Shown: positions 1-9,032, counted from the stretch's first letter. The stretch is DNA of 64,000 bases from Candidatus Nitrosocaldaceae archaeon (GCA_026002835.1 BPGC01000007.1:1-64000); one strand, 5' to 3'. Notes: generated by a model from the sequence alone, not told the origin. Made by a program: numbers and translations.

Positions 1-36
1 CCCATTGATTCCACAGTTCGTAGGAGTAATTATTCT

Positions 37-1189
37 ATGATGAGGAGAGATCTCTATAAGAGGGAAGATAGACTAAGGTATTGGATAGAGAAAGCGAAAG
101 AGGATAGGAATGCAAACAGTATCTTAAAGTTTGTAGAGCATATGCAAGAGAGTGGCAAAGCATCTCTATGGATAATAAGGTGTATAACTATACTGCTAGA
201 GGTTAGTAAGAATACTCTCTAAAGACTTTAGCAATGCTACTAAAGAGGATATTAAGAGGGTAATAGAGGAGATAGATAATAGAAACTATAGTCCTTCAAC
301 TATAATAAAGTTTAGACAAGTACTAAAATACTTCTATAAAGTTCTATATGGAAATAATGAGTATTATCCAGAACAAGTATCATGGATAAAGAATATAAGC
401 AAAGATAAGAGGATGGAAAAGAATGCATTATCCTATGACGATTTTCTAACAGAAGAAGAGATAGAGTTGCTAATAGATACAGCAGATACTATACAAAGAA
501 AAGCGTTTATAGCTGTTGGCTATGAGACTGGAGCAAGACCTGAAGAGCTATTGAATATCAAACTAAAAGATATACTGTTTGATAGACTAGGAGCAAAGAT
601 AATAGTTAGAGGCAAAACAGGAGAGAGGATAACTAGGGTAGTAGTATATGTATCATTATTAAAAGAATGGCTGAATATACATCCATATAAGAATGATAGA
701 GAAGCATACCTATGGTTATCTGAGGCAACTAATCATAAATTCAAACCTATAGGATTAAGAGCATCTGAGAAGATGTTTGAAAAAATAATGAGGTTAGCAA
801 ACATTAAGAAGAGAAGCAGATTATACATACTAAGACATAGCAGAGCTACTCATCTAGCAAATAAGATGACTGAAGCTCAATTATGTTCATACTTTGGTTG
901 GAGGCTAGGAACTAAAGTTGTCCAAAAATACATTCATCTATCTGGTATAAACATAGATAATACACTAGCAAGCATAGCTGGTTTAGAAGAGCATAGAGAA
1001 GAATCAAGATTAAAGATAGTTAGATGTAGAAGATGTAAAGAGGTATTAAGTCCTAATAGTAAGTTCTGTATAAAGTGTGGTTTAGATACAGATGAGGATT
1101 ATATTACTAATACTACTGAACTTGAGAGAGAAGTTAAAGAACTGAAAGAAATAGTATATGAGATATTAAGGAGATTAGACCTTAAGTAA
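37..1189 (+). pseudogene. Tyrosine recombinase (integrase) with zinc ribbon, split by a frameshift
   Basis: Probable site-specific integrase of the element. An N-terminal part (37-222) ends in a stop. The next frame continues without a gap through a SAM-like core-binding region into the catalytic part, whose first ATG is at 413. Numbered from that ATG, the catalytic part has Arg42 (ETGARPEEL), Lys68 (VRGKTG), Arg141 in YILRH (the usual first His is Tyr), Trp163 and a candidate nucleophile Tyr173 (KYIHL). The C-terminus carries a CxxC...CxxC zinc ribbon (Cys205, 208, 219, 222). The break lies at ACTCTCTAAAGAC (about 215-228); one base too many or two too few would explain it. It could be a pseudogene, a sequencing indel, or a +1 shift at the TAA codon. 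The recombinase assignment is firm; activity is unknown. Confidence 0.82.
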
Positions 1190-1274
1190 CTCTTCTATCC
1201 TTTCTATCTTTTTTATTATCAACTCTTTTAATTCTTCATTACTCAACTCTTTAAGCTCTTTCATCAATAGATAA

Positions 1275-1667
1275 TTATGCTATATCTCTAGGCAGTTTGA
1301 AGCCTCTATTCCTTAACTCTTCATGAACCTCTCTAATAGCAAAGCAGAATCCTACATGCAAACAATCATCTTTCTCACAATATCTACAATATAACAATCT
1401 CTTATCTCCATGTGGTTCTACTTCTACTACTCTATCTTCAAAGTGATCCTTTATTACTATTGAACCATCGCTTGCTATATCTAAAAACTCTAATGCTGGT
1501 GCTTTCCTAGATAATACTTCCCTCTCTTCAAGTAATTCAAATAGTATATTATTAAGCCAATCTGTAAATGTTCTTGCTTTTACCCTATGCTTCTCTGCTT
1601 CAAAGAGAAGCTTTGCTTTATTGTATATCTCTTCTCTTATCATAGCACCTTTCCAACCTTTAGGCAT
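1275..1667 (-). CDS. Small Cys/His-cluster protein, hypothetical
   Basis: About 130 aa, not recognised. I start it at the ATG at 1667 (MPKGWKGAM); an upstream in-frame ATG at 1706 lies in the promoter-like TTTAAATT/TATAATAA stretch. The N-terminal half (MIREEIYNKAKLLFEAEK...) looks helical, as in small ribbon-helix-helix proteins. The C-terminal part has a YCRYCEKDDCLH...CF cluster that could bind zinc. It diverges from the TFB-like gene, with under 60 bp between the starts, so a shared regulatory region is likely. A DNA-binding role is only an inference. Confidence 0.6.
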   Translation of the reverse strand: MPKGWKGAMIREEIYNKAKLLFEAEKHRVKARTFTDWLNNILFELLEEREVLSRKAPALEFLDIASDGSIVIKDHFEDRVVEVEPHGDKRLLYCRYCEKDDCLHVGFCFAIREVHEELRNRGFKLPRDIA

Positions 1668-1719
1668 ATTTATTATAGATTTATAATAAAATTTAAATGT
1701 TAGCATTTATTATAAACTT

Positions 1720-2274
1720 ATGATAGATATGAATGCTATGAGCATCTTCAAACTATTGCTAGCAACTCTCAGACTATTATATAATAGGATGCATAAGCAT
1801 AAACCAATAGAAGTAGAAGGAGAGATTGTATGTAGAGAATGCGGTATAGTATTAGATAGAGAAGAGATTATTGAAGATTATAGAGATCCTCATGGTAAAG
1901 CAACCCTATGGCAATATGGTTTAGGTAGCATAAATAAAGGAGAGAGGGAAGATATTAGCATAATTAGCAATATATGTCAAAGATTAAATCTAACAGAAGT
2001 TATAAGCATAGAGGTATTAACCTTATACAATAGATATGTTAAGGATGATAAAGATAGGCTAACAGCAATAAAACTAGCATTATTAGAGATAGCAAGGAAG
2101 TATAGATTAAAGATAGATGAAGATATGATTAAAGAGGTATCTGAACTAAATTTTAGCAGATCAGATGAGAAGAGCAATCATATCTATGATATAGAAGTAA
2201 TTAGCAAAGTAGCAAAGAGGTTTGGAGCTTTTAGTGCTATAAAGATTGTAAGAGAGGTAGGTGGTTATATATGA
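1720..2274 (+). CDS. Truncated TFB-like (transcription factor B) protein
   Basis: A 184-aa protein whose N-terminal part contains GEIVCRECGIVLDREEI, the second half of a TFIIB/TFB zinc ribbon. The usual first CxxC is absent; HKHK just before could replace it. The remaining roughly 130 aa are helical and could correspond to about one cyclin-like repeat, although full TFB has two and is about 300 aa. TFB recruits RNA polymerase to TATA promoters, so a mini-TFB on a mobile element could redirect host transcription; that is inference. ATG at 1720 could be replaced by ATG at 1729. The end overlaps the next gene by ATGA at 2271-2274, indicating coupling. Confidence 0.65.
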   Translation: MIDMNAMSIFKLLLATLRLLYNRMHKHKPIEVEGEIVCRECGIVLDREEIIEDYRDPHGKATLWQYGLGSINKGEREDISIISNICQRLNLTEVISIEVLTLYNRYVKDDKDRLTAIKLALLEIARKYRLKIDEDMIKEVSELNFSRSDEKSNHIYDIEVISKVAKRFGAFSAIKIVREVGGYI

Positions 2275-2708
2275 AGACATTAGAAAGGATAACATTAAGA
2301 GGATTTCAAGATAAAGATATTGTTAATGCTGTAAAATACAATAATGAACTATATTGTATAGATGATCCTCTATTATTAGAGAAAGCAAGAGATTATAGAA
2401 TAATAGCAGAAGTTGATAATGAGAAGGAGTTATGGAAATGCTATATAGAGAATAACATTAGGAATTGCTTAGACCCATTCAAATTATTATTGCTATACAA
2501 AGAAGGTGTAATTACTGAAGATATATTGCCAGAGGGAATATACGATATACTAGAGTATGCTAAAGATATAGATAATAGCATATTAGAAGAGTTAGAGCAA
2601 TATGTTAGAGAGTTAGAAATAAACAGACCTGTATTATTACATATAACTATCCTTATAGGTGCTGTGTTGAATAACTCATTAACAGAGTACATATCATATA
2701 TCTCTTAA
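2271..2708 (+). CDS. Hypothetical protein coupled to the TFB-like gene
   Basis: 145 aa, no recognised family. It starts within the stop of the TFB-like gene (ATGA overlap), so the two are probably translated together and may interact. The sequence is acidic and predicted helical (LDPFKLLLLYKEGVITED). Its last codons overlap the stop of the transposase gene on the other strand by 4 bp, so an insertion may have altered its original C-terminus. Confidence 0.55.
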   Translation: MKTLERITLRGFQDKDIVNAVKYNNELYCIDDPLLLEKARDYRIIAEVDNEKELWKCYIENNIRNCLDPFKLLLLYKEGVITEDILPEGIYDILEYAKDIDNSILEELEQYVRELEINRPVLLHITILIGAVLNNSLTEYISYIS

Positions 2709-3574
2709 CCATATCCATTACTCATAGATATAAACAAGTTATATGCACTTGCTTTAACCATCAACTCTTTAACCATATTATCCCATCTTACTGATTTAAT
2801 ATACTCTCCAAACATTCTCTTAAATGATGAGAATACAGATTCTGCTATCCATCTCTTACCATAATCATGCTTATGCTTCCATCTAGTATAATCACTCAAT
2901 TGATCTAATACATGCATATCCCTTATACTATTATTGATTATAGAATTACTTCTTACTCTAATTACTGGTTCTATACCTTTATCTGTTAGATAATTAAAGT
3001 TATCATTACTATCATATGCTCCATCAACTATAACCTTATCTATTTTAGCATCTATATTATCTATAAGGTCTTTAAACTTCTTATTATCATGAACATCTTC
3101 TCTAGTTATCTCTAATGCTATTATCTTCTTATTTTTGATATCAACAGCTATATGCATCTTTATAAATCCTCTTCTTACCTTCCATTTCTTATTCATCCAT
3201 TCTCCTCTATTAGCTACTTTAATACCAGAAGAATCTACTACTATAATAATAGGTTCATTTGTATTGATATTATTATCCATCTTAACATTTAATCTATTAA
3301 CTCTCCATGCTATGCTAGTATAATCTGGAACCTTAATGTTAGTATAATTGCTTAATGCTCTAATGAAACCTTCTAACTGTCTATATGGTAATAGATATGC
3401 ATGTATTATTGCTAGTAATGATATGAATGAGTTAGGATATTGATAAGGTTTGCCTTCTTTACCTTTATTCATCTCTTCTAATTCCTTATCCCAATTATTA
3501 ATGAAATCTAATGATAATAATATCTCTCCTCTTCTTACTAATGCTTCATTATACGATTTCCAATCTCTAGGCAT
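2705..3574 (-). CDS. IS5-type DDE transposase
   Basis: 289-aa transposase of the IS4/IS5 (DDE_Tnp_1) superfamily. First Asp in VVDSSGIKV, second in VIVDGAYDSN, and the Y..R..E-type region in AESVFSSFKRMFGEY with the Glu. The reading frame is intact and the length normal, so it could be active. I searched by eye for terminal inverted repeats and a target duplication in 2641-2720 and 3560-3660 and found none I trust, so element boundaries are not given. The gene separates the TFB-like pair from the coiled-coil gene at 3609. Confidence 0.85.
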   Translation of the reverse strand: MPRDWKSYNEALVRRGEILLSLDFINNWDKELEEMNKGKEGKPYQYPNSFISLLAIIHAYLLPYRQLEGFIRALSNYTNIKVPDYTSIAWRVNRLNVKMDNNINTNEPIIIVVDSSGIKVANRGEWMNKKWKVRRGFIKMHIAVDIKNKKIIALEITREDVHDNKKFKDLIDNIDAKIDKVIVDGAYDSNDNFNYLTDKGIEPVIRVRSNSIINNSIRDMHVLDQLSDYTRWKHKHDYGKRWIAESVFSSFKRMFGEYIKSVRWDNMVKELMVKASAYNLFISMSNGYG

Positions 3575-3608
3575 ATCATCTTAATTATAATGGTGATCAA
3601 TATCTTTT

Positions 3609-4136
3609 ATGTTGCTAGTGATCTATCAGTTATTCGACACACTACTTATAGGCATAAGAGATGCTATTGAAAGGTTAAAGGAGAATGGTATAGTTATCAA
3701 TATCAAAGATATAATACATGATTTTACAAATACTGAAGCAAGCATATTGCATATACCAGACCCAAAAGGAGTAAAGATGATTGTAGAGAAGTTAGTTAAA
3801 GAGAAAGAAGAGGAAGAGAGGAAGAGAGAATGGGAAGAGTATAAAGCAAGAAGAGATTCTTATGCAGCAAAACAGATGGAAGGTTCAAAGGCAAGTATAG
3901 CTGTAATAGAAGAGAATAAAGAAGAAGAGAATAATAACATATCAACTAATGAAGATAAATCAGAAGATGAAAAAGGTTATGAACCTATAGAAGAGAAGTT
4001 TTCTAAAGTTGAGTTGAAGATAATATTACTATATCCAGAAGAGCAGAGAGAGTTAGTTATGAAGTTTATTAAGAAGATTAAAAATGCTACTAACAAGTTC
4101 TGTAGAAAGCATGGTATAGAGATAGGTGAGATGTAA
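3609..4136 (+). CDS. Acidic coiled-coil hypothetical protein
   Basis: 175 aa, unrecognised. The middle (about residues 55-120) is a very charged Glu/Lys-rich segment (KEKEEEERKREWEEYKAR), likely coiled coil or disordered. The C-terminus (ILLYPEEQRELVMKFIKKI) looks like a short folded helical region. The stop overlaps the next start as TAATG (4134-4138), so the two genes are translationally coupled. Confidence 0.6.
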   Translation: MLLVIYQLFDTLLIGIRDAIERLKENGIVINIKDIIHDFTNTEASILHIPDPKGVKMIVEKLVKEKEEEERKREWEEYKARRDSYAAKQMEGSKASIAVIEENKEEENNNISTNEDKSEDEKGYEPIEEKFSKVELKIILLYPEEQRELVMKFIKKIKNATNKFCRKHGIEIGEM

Positions 4137-4675
4137 TGGAGATAGAAGATTCTATACTCAAATATTTTATTGATAATGAGATTAAAGAGGTAAGATACTC
4201 TACTCTAAGAGTTGAGATGGTAAGGTTATATGATATAGAAGGGTTCTTTAAAGCATTAACAAACTTGTATAAGAAGAATATACTCTATCCATCACATACT
4301 ATAGTATATATTAATAGTATAGAAGCATTTGTTAAGAGAGTATTAAAGTTAAGGTATAAACTATCTGCTACTATATTATGCCTATTCATATTTGCATATA
4401 AGAAGGATATTATAAAAGGAGAAGATGTTATAGTAGGAGTTGATGAAGTAATAAAGGCATATAGTTATACAGGTTTATGTTTGGAACTTTTACATGCTGA
4501 TAGACGAACAAGATGGAACTCTATACATGAACTTAAGGAAAGAGGTTTGTTAGAACCAATGAGGTATAAAATGTATAAATTCAATTACAAGAATCTCAGT
4601 ATAGGTTTGGTAAAGGTTATAATTCTAAGTACTTCTACATATAGTAAAGAAGAGTTACAACGCATATCTTTCTAA
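4136..4675 (+). CDS. Hypothetical protein, wHTH-like C-terminal part
   Basis: 179 aa, no family recognised. Its start overlaps the stop of the preceding gene. The last third (TRWNSIHELKERGLLEPMRYKMYKFNYKN) has the spacing of a winged-helix 'rule then ...LKERGLL' element, so DNA binding is possible but not shown. It is followed by the twin hairpins at 4702-4767. Confidence 0.55.
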   Translation: MEIEDSILKYFIDNEIKEVRYSTLRVEMVRLYDIEGFFKALTNLYKKNILYPSHTIVYINSIEAFVKRVLKLRYKLSATILCLFIFAYKKDIIKGEDVIVGVDEVIKAYSYTGLCLELLHADRRTRWNSIHELKERGLLEPMRYKMYKFNYKNLSIGLVKVIILSTSTYSKEELQRISF

Positions 4676-4701
4676 AGCCTATTATTATTTTATACTATGA
4701 G

Positions 4702-4767
4702 ATCTTACCACAAAACATTCAATTTGTAGTAAGATTTCCTCACATAAAATACTCAATTTGTGTGAGG
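4702..4767 (+). repeat. Two tandem hairpins with a shared loop core, then a T run
   Basis: Hairpin 1 (4702-4735) pairs ATCTTAC with GTAAGAT. Hairpin 2 (4738-4767) pairs CCTCACA with TGTGAGG and is followed by ATTTTTTATT. The loops are alike (ACATTCAATTTGT and ATACTCAATTTGT) although the stems differ, so pairing rather than stem sequence is conserved. This could be a terminator for the upstream operon or a protein-binding RNA/DNA site. Confidence 0.6.
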
Positions 4768-4807
4768 ATTTTTTATTGTTGATTTGTCATATTTGTATAC
4801 TTATATC

Positions 4808-4942
4808 ATGATGGTAGAAAGGGTTAATACAATCATAAGCAAAGATGAGTATATAGAATTACCATTAGAAGAGAAGATAAAATTTCAAGGTGCAATAAGG
4901 ATAGTATGTAGAAGATGTAATTATGAATATCTAGAGCATTAA
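4808..4942 (+). CDS. Zinc microprotein, 44 aa
   Basis: MMVERVNTIISKDEYIEL... ends in a VCRRCNYEYLEH knuckle, one CxxC pair only, so metal binding would need a dimer or partner. It starts about 40 bp after the twin hairpins. A short gene of uncertain function, one of many Cys-rich microproteins in the window. Confidence 0.45.
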   Translation: MMVERVNTIISKDEYIELPLEEKIKFQGAIRIVCRRCNYEYLEH

Positions 4943-4976
4943 ACATTGTGATATTGTAAACTAGGGTTCAAATATA

Positions 4977-5222
4977 TCACGTTTTAACAAAAGTATTATC
5001 TTCTAAAATTTTCGATAGATTAATAGGGTAAGGGCAATCTAAGGGCAAGGGTAAGATATGTAATCTTATAGCACAATTAATACAATAATACTTATACCTA
5101 TACTTACCAGATTTGCTAACTAGATAAGTATGTCTTAAAAGATTAGTATTGCAATTGTTACAATAAGGGTTCTTTGCTAACTTATGTCTAATATATCTTA
5201 ACTCTATTATCCTAGCACCCAT
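4977..5222 (-). CDS. Small zinc-binding protein (two CxxC)
   Basis: About 81 aa from the ATG at 5222 (MGARIIELRY); a GTG at 5231 is an alternative. Two pairs, CNNC and CINC, spaced about 28 residues apart fit one zinc ribbon. Basic in the N-terminal part. It overlaps the end of the upstream gene (5212-5490) by 11 bp, indicating co-translation. Function unknown; nucleic-acid binding is plausible. Confidence 0.6.
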   Translation of the reverse strand: MGARIIELRYIRHKLAKNPYCNNCNTNLLRHTYLVSKSGKYRYKYYCINCAIRLHILPLPLDCPYPINLSKILEDNTFVKT

Positions 5223-5490
5223 TATTAGCACCTTTATCTAGCAATGCTAAAAGATCGGTAATGTAATGTTGCAATTTGATAACATTCTCTTTTGCTAATT
5301 CTATCTCATTCCATGTTATCTCTTTCTCTATATGGTCTAATAGTATCTTGCTTACTAATATTGTAGCAAATGTATCTGCTAATAACTCTCTATTGAGTTC
5401 TCTATTAGATATTTTAGCAGCTAATTCTTGTGCTAAGCCTATTCTAATTTCGTCTATATACTTTGTAATATCTTTATCCTTCATAATCAT
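5212..5490 (-). CDS. Small helical hypothetical protein
   Basis: 92 aa (88-92 depending on whether ATG 5490 or 5484 is used). Largely helical (IGLAQELAAKISNRELNRELLADTFATILV). Sits between two Cys-rich reading frames in one minus-strand operon, overlapping both. No family recognised. Confidence 0.55.
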   Translation of the reverse strand: MIMKDKDITKYIDEIRIGLAQELAAKISNRELNRELLADTFATILVSKILLDHIEKEITWNEIELAKENVIKLQHYITDLLALLDKGANNGC

Positions 5491-5694
5491 CTACCTTTAA
5501 AACTACTGAATGGTTAGTTTTCTCAAAATGGGCATTGAGTTCTATTCTAGCAGCCTCATAATCTTTTACTATCTTCTTAAATTTGCATCTACTACATTCT
5601 ACTCTATACCTATCTTTACTAACTATCGCTTCAATAGTTTGATAATCACATTCTTGACATAAGCATTTGCATTCCTTGTTTGATATTAAATTAT
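5474..5694 (-). other. Cys-rich reading frame without a normal start codon
   Basis: An open frame of about 73 codons whose N-terminal part reads NKECKCLCQECDYQ and which has a second CSRC pair. It ends inside the start region of the 5212-5490 gene, as a coupled gene would. No ATG, GTG or TTG precedes the Cys motif before the in-frame stop near 5697. It may be a remnant, have lost its start by an indel, or use a rare start. Confidence 0.35.
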
Positions 5695-5781
5695 TTTAAC
5701 TAGAAATCAGCACTATTTTATCAAATAATTATCACATAGTTTGTGATAAATTAAGTTTAATGAATATGTTAAGAATTACTG

Positions 5782-7086
5782 CTAACTAGTTATCTTCCTT
5801 ATAAAGAATGCGGTAATAGCAGATAATATAGTTCCCAATACTAAGATCTTTACTGTATTATCATCTTCATTACCTTTAATTGCTTTAGGCTCACTATTAT
5901 AAGCCATTATTATTAATGCTGTAGTCTCTGTATTAGTTAAGCCTACTGGCTTTAGATCTGAAGTATAATGGGTATATATGCCACCAGTCTTACTATTTTG
6001 TAAATAAGGAATAATCTTTAATGCTTCAGTAGCATTTCCATATCCAGTTAGATCGCTTGCTAACTTCCATAATGCTAGTTTATAAGTTGTATAGTAACCA
6101 TCTGTATAATAGGCTTTATCTTTAAACCCTATACCATCAAACATATTATTTCCTTGAGTATAGCATTTTAATGCTAGATCGTATTTTTGTGCTTTGTAAT
6201 AGTATATTGCTTTATAGAATGCTATATCAGCATAATCCTTACATTCTAATTCTATACCATCACTATCTGAATACCATACATTGTCTATAACTTGTTTGTT
6301 AGTTACTGCATTAAAGTATGCTATTTGGTCTAATAATGCACCTATTGGATGTCTATAGTCTAAATCGTATTGCTCGTTATAATATCTAATAGTATTCGTT
6401 ATATTGCTAGCAATCTGATAATCGTAATCTCTTAATACATGGCTTGCTAACAAGTTATCAGTCCATAACCAGTATTTATCTATAGTTTCACTCTCTTTTA
6501 TTAAGCCTAATGTAGTATTATAATTACTAATAATATATTGGTATGCTAATGCTTCATTAAACTCTACTTTTTGAGATTTATAGCCTATCTCTAATAATCC
6601 TAGTTCTCTATTAGGAACTGCGAACCATTGAGTTCCGTTATGATACATTAGATAAGCATTATTTATAACATTGTTAGTTTCATATGTTACTACTGTATTG
6701 CTACTAGTTCCTTGCATGTATTTTATTCCTATCATATCATTTGCTTGTATGGTATAATTGCTAAAATAGAATTCATATCTTTTAGAATACCAGTCAAATG
6801 TGCTAGCCTCTAATCTTCCAATTTCATGTTTAAGGTTTAATGCTGAGTCAAATACTCCTATTAAAACCTCTCCTACTGGAGAGCCATCTTTCTCTAAATA
6901 AATACTAAGATAATTTATGGTCTTACCTACTAATTCGCTATCTGATTCTATAAATTCTACAAATGCTATTCTATTATCTCTTAAATAGAGTCTTATAGAC
7001 AAATTATCGCTTGTATCATAATAAAGAATGGTATAAGTATTAGAGATTAGTAATAACGGTATTATTAAAGCAAATAGATTATGCAT
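5782..7086 (-). CDS. Large surface protein, signal peptide plus C-terminal membrane anchor
   Basis: 434 aa. Residues 1-20 form a signal peptide (MHNLFALIIPLLLISNTYT) and the last 25 a membrane anchor followed by RKITS. Residues about 20-150 look like a beta-sandwich (SPVGEVLIGVFDSAL). Residues about 170-400 are helical and aromatic-rich, with spacing reminiscent of alpha/alpha-toroid glycosidase-like folds, but I see no catalytic signature. It is the last and largest gene of the minus-strand membrane module and would make a good spike or adhesin. The palindrome TAACTGTTA lies 14-22 bp upstream of its ATG. Confidence 0.65.
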   Translation of the reverse strand: MHNLFALIIPLLLISNTYTILYYDTSDNLSIRLYLRDNRIAFVEFIESDSELVGKTINYLSIYLEKDGSPVGEVLIGVFDSALNLKHEIGRLEASTFDWYSKRYEFYFSNYTIQANDMIGIKYMQGTSSNTVVTYETNNVINNAYLMYHNGTQWFAVPNRELGLLEIGYKSQKVEFNEALAYQYIISNYNTTLGLIKESETIDKYWLWTDNLLASHVLRDYDYQIASNITNTIRYYNEQYDLDYRHPIGALLDQIAYFNAVTNKQVIDNVWYSDSDGIELECKDYADIAFYKAIYYYKAQKYDLALKCYTQGNNMFDGIGFKDKAYYTDGYYTTYKLALWKLASDLTGYGNATEALKIIPYLQNSKTGGIYTHYTSDLKPVGLTNTETTALIIMAYNSEPKAIKGNEDDNTVKILVLGTILSAITAFFIRKITS

Positions 7087-7099
7087 ATATTATAATTGG

Positions 7100-7108
7100 T
7101 AACTGTTA
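7100..7108. promoter_or_regulatory. Palindromic operator candidate TAACTGTTA (site 1)
   Basis: Lies 14-22 bp upstream of the 434-aa surface protein start, just downstream of an A/T-rich TATA-like stretch. The same dyad occurs at similar distance before the genes starting at 8343 and 10672. Confidence 0.5.
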
Positions 7109-7168
7109 AATAAAAAGTTGAAGGTTGTATTAACAGTATTTTATTATCAATTTCTATTCCAACGTATC

Positions 7169-7375
7169 TTATTGTTTAATATTGGCACTTTTCCATCTAG
7201 CTATTAAAAAAAGACTAGCGCCTATTACCATAAGAATGGTTGCAAAGACTGCATATATTAATCTCAAACCTATATCATTAACTATTGGCATAAATGTGAG
7301 TGCAACTCCACCTAGTGTTATAAGAATTGATGCTGCGGTATAATATGCTGTAATATCATTATTACTGTTTGACAT
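7169..7375 (-). CDS. Two-helix membrane protein, 68 aa
   Basis: Two hydrophobic segments (about residues 10-30 and 37-57) with a basic C-terminus (ARWKSANIKQ), so both termini are probably cytoplasmic. No family recognised. It sits between two secreted, anchored proteins in the minus-strand module and may be a structural membrane protein of a particle or surface complex. Confidence 0.6.
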   Translation of the reverse strand: MSNSNNDITAYYTAASILITLGGVALTFMPIVNDIGLRLIYAVFATILMVIGASLFLIARWKSANIKQ

Positions 7376-7429
7376 ATATCCTTGATATTAAAAAAACAAA
7401 TAAATACATTATCATTTAAAAAATAAATG

Positions 7430-8116
7430 TTAGAGTCTATTTCTTAACCTTACTACTAATCCTACTAGTATAGTCATACTTGCTAGTGCTATTATTATTG
7501 GCATTAATGAGTTCATGCTGGCATTAACGCTAACTGCTGGATTCAATCCACCAATATATACAGTATAGTATCCATCTGTTGCTACTTGATTAACAGAATC
7601 GTTACCATAAGCACTAACTGCTACTATCTTAAAATCGCTAGGTAATACAAAGTCTTCAACTACTAATGTTCCATCTCCTAGACTAACGCTTAATGAAGTT
7701 CCACTATTTGTTATTGTTATCTCTCTAGGTATCTCTTGTAATTCAGTTCCATCAATACCTCCTATCTTAGTAGTGCTACTAGTCTCTTTGTCAGTCCAAT
7801 TGATATCTATCGCTTTAGTATTGTAGACTATGATCTCTAATGCATTCATTGAACCAGTAGTAGCATCTTGTAATTTGATTATAGCTCCTAACGTTCCAGT
7901 ATCTCCATAGGTTAATCTATTGTTTAAGAATACTTCAAATGGTGCATTTTGTGGATTATCTAATTCATATACTGTAGCAGTTGTGCTATTGAATACATCC
8001 CATGTTATAGATCTCTGAAAGTTAATAGGTGCTGGTAAAGCAAATGCTATAGGTGCTGAAAGCATTAATGCAGTTATTGCGATTGCTAGCACAGCGTTGG
8101 GCTTCGTTTTTATCAC
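7430..8116 (-). CDS. Secreted beta-rich protein with C-terminal anchor
   Basis: 228 aa from a GTG start with GAGGTGAT just upstream acting as ribosome-binding site. Signal peptide to about residue 26 (ITALMLSAPIAFA), then a Thr/Ser/Asn-rich beta-type ectodomain, and a C-terminal membrane helix ending VVRLRNRL. It starts 3 bp after the stop of the 74-aa gene, so they are co-transcribed. Suited to a major surface or envelope protein; family unknown. Confidence 0.65.
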   Translation of the reverse strand: MIKTKPNAVLAIAITALMLSAPIAFALPAPINFQRSITWDVFNSTTATVYELDNPQNAPFEVFLNNRLTYGDTGTLGAIIKLQDATTGSMNALEIIVYNTKAIDINWTDKETSSTTKIGGIDGTELQEIPREITITNSGTSLSVSLGDGTLVVEDFVLPSDFKIVAVSAYGNDSVNQVATDGYYTVYIGGLNPAVSVNASMNSLMPIIIALASMTILVGLVVRLRNRL

Positions 8117-8118
8117 CT

Positions 8119-8343
8119 CTACTTTAGCTTTCCTATCAGCTTATCAAGTAGTGCTATCATTACAAATGCTGGAATTACTGCTATAATTACACTTACTAAC
8201 GGTGTCATATCCATATTTGTGGTTGATGTTTGAGCAAATGCCAAGTTGCTTCCTAATCCGAATATGCCTAGAATGCTCGCTATGCTAAGTATTGCAAATC
8301 TCTTTATCTTCCATCTTATTCCTCTCTTTTTATTATCTTCCAT
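8119..8343 (-). CDS. Small membrane protein, 74 aa, signal-like N-terminus
   Basis: A basic start (NKKRGIRWKIKR), a hydrophobic stretch ending in a likely cleavage site (LAFAQ), a short polar linker, then a second helix and a basic tail (KLIGKLK). Size and layout resemble small structural membrane proteins of archaeal viruses or pilins, but there is no sequence signature that proves this. First gene of its transcript; the TAACAGTTA dyad lies 19-27 bp upstream. Confidence 0.6.
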   Translation of the reverse strand: MEDNKKRGIRWKIKRFAILSIASILGIFGLGSNLAFAQTSTTNMDMTPLVSVIIAVIPAFVMIALLDKLIGKLK

Positions 8344-8361
8344 CTCATAATTATTAAAAAG

Positions 8362-8370
8362 TAACAGTTA
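8362..8370. promoter_or_regulatory. Palindromic operator candidate TAACAGTTA (site 2)
   Basis: Sits between the divergent genes starting at 8343 (-) and 8400 (+), next to TTTAAATTTAAATATAT, a likely TATA region for the minus-strand gene. Confidence 0.5.
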
Positions 8371-8399
8371 AATTTAAATATATATTAAAAGGATATAGG

Positions 8400-9032
8400 T
8401 TGGTCGAATTTGATTTTATATCGGTAGTTATTGGTGCTATATTTGCATTTATTACTAGACTAGTATATGATAAATTAAGAGAACCTAAGCTTGAGATTGC
8501 GACAGTTAAAGAAACCTTTATTATATATTTGTCAGGTTGGCCGCGACGTCGTACTTTTATGATATTTCCTAATCAAAGGCTTGTTACTTTAGCAAAAGCT
8601 TATAGGTTAAGAGTGTTTAATAAACAAAAATCATTTCTTAATGCACCAGCAGACAATTGCGTTGTTTGGTTAGAATTAGATGATACAAATGAATCGTATC
8701 AATTAAGTTGGGTAGGGCAATTATCTACTGTAACTATTAACATAGGTGATAAACGTGATATCGACTTATGTGCTTTATTAACACAAATCGGAGAAATAGA
8801 CTCTACCGGCTCATTTAAGAGAGAAGATAAAGATATAGATAATGTAATAGTTGTTCCTACTGAACATGGTTATACAAGAGCTGAAGAATGCAAGTTGTTA
8901 GCAGAAGTTAATAAAGTAGACAAGTTAACTGGTAAAATAAGAGTTTCATCTGCCAATGGCAAAATTGTAGAAAAACGTATAAGAATAACGTATAATAAAA
9001 CTAAGAGAGAACTTGATATTACGCTTTCGTGA
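8400..9032 (+). CDS. Membrane-anchored hypothetical protein, opposite to the module
   Basis: 210 aa from a TTG start (no ATG in the conserved part). An N-terminal hydrophobic segment (FISVVIGAIFAFITRLVYD) is followed by a cytoplasmic beta-rich domain. It is the only plus-strand gene inside the minus-strand membrane module and contains GC-rich codons (GGTTGGCCGCGACGTCG) unlike its neighbours, which suggests a separate insertion. It overlaps the ATPase gene tail-to-tail by 14 bp. Function unknown. Confidence 0.6.
   Translation: MVEFDFISVVIGAIFAFITRLVYDKLREPKLEIATVKETFIIYLSGWPRRRTFMIFPNQRLVTLAKAYRLRVFNKQKSFLNAPADNCVVWLELDDTNESYQLSWVGQLSTVTINIGDKRDIDLCALLTQIGEIDSTGSFKREDKDIDNVIVVPTEHGYTRAEECKLLAEVNKVDKLTGKIRVSSANGKIVEKRIRITYNKTKRELDITLS

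Noticed and set aside
2641..3660. Terminal inverted repeats and target duplication for the IS5-type element
   Set aside because: No convincing pair found by eye; element borders left undefined.
4955..4980. TAGGGTTCAAATATATC, resembling a tRNA T-loop
   Set aside because: No matching acceptor, D or anticodon arms around it.
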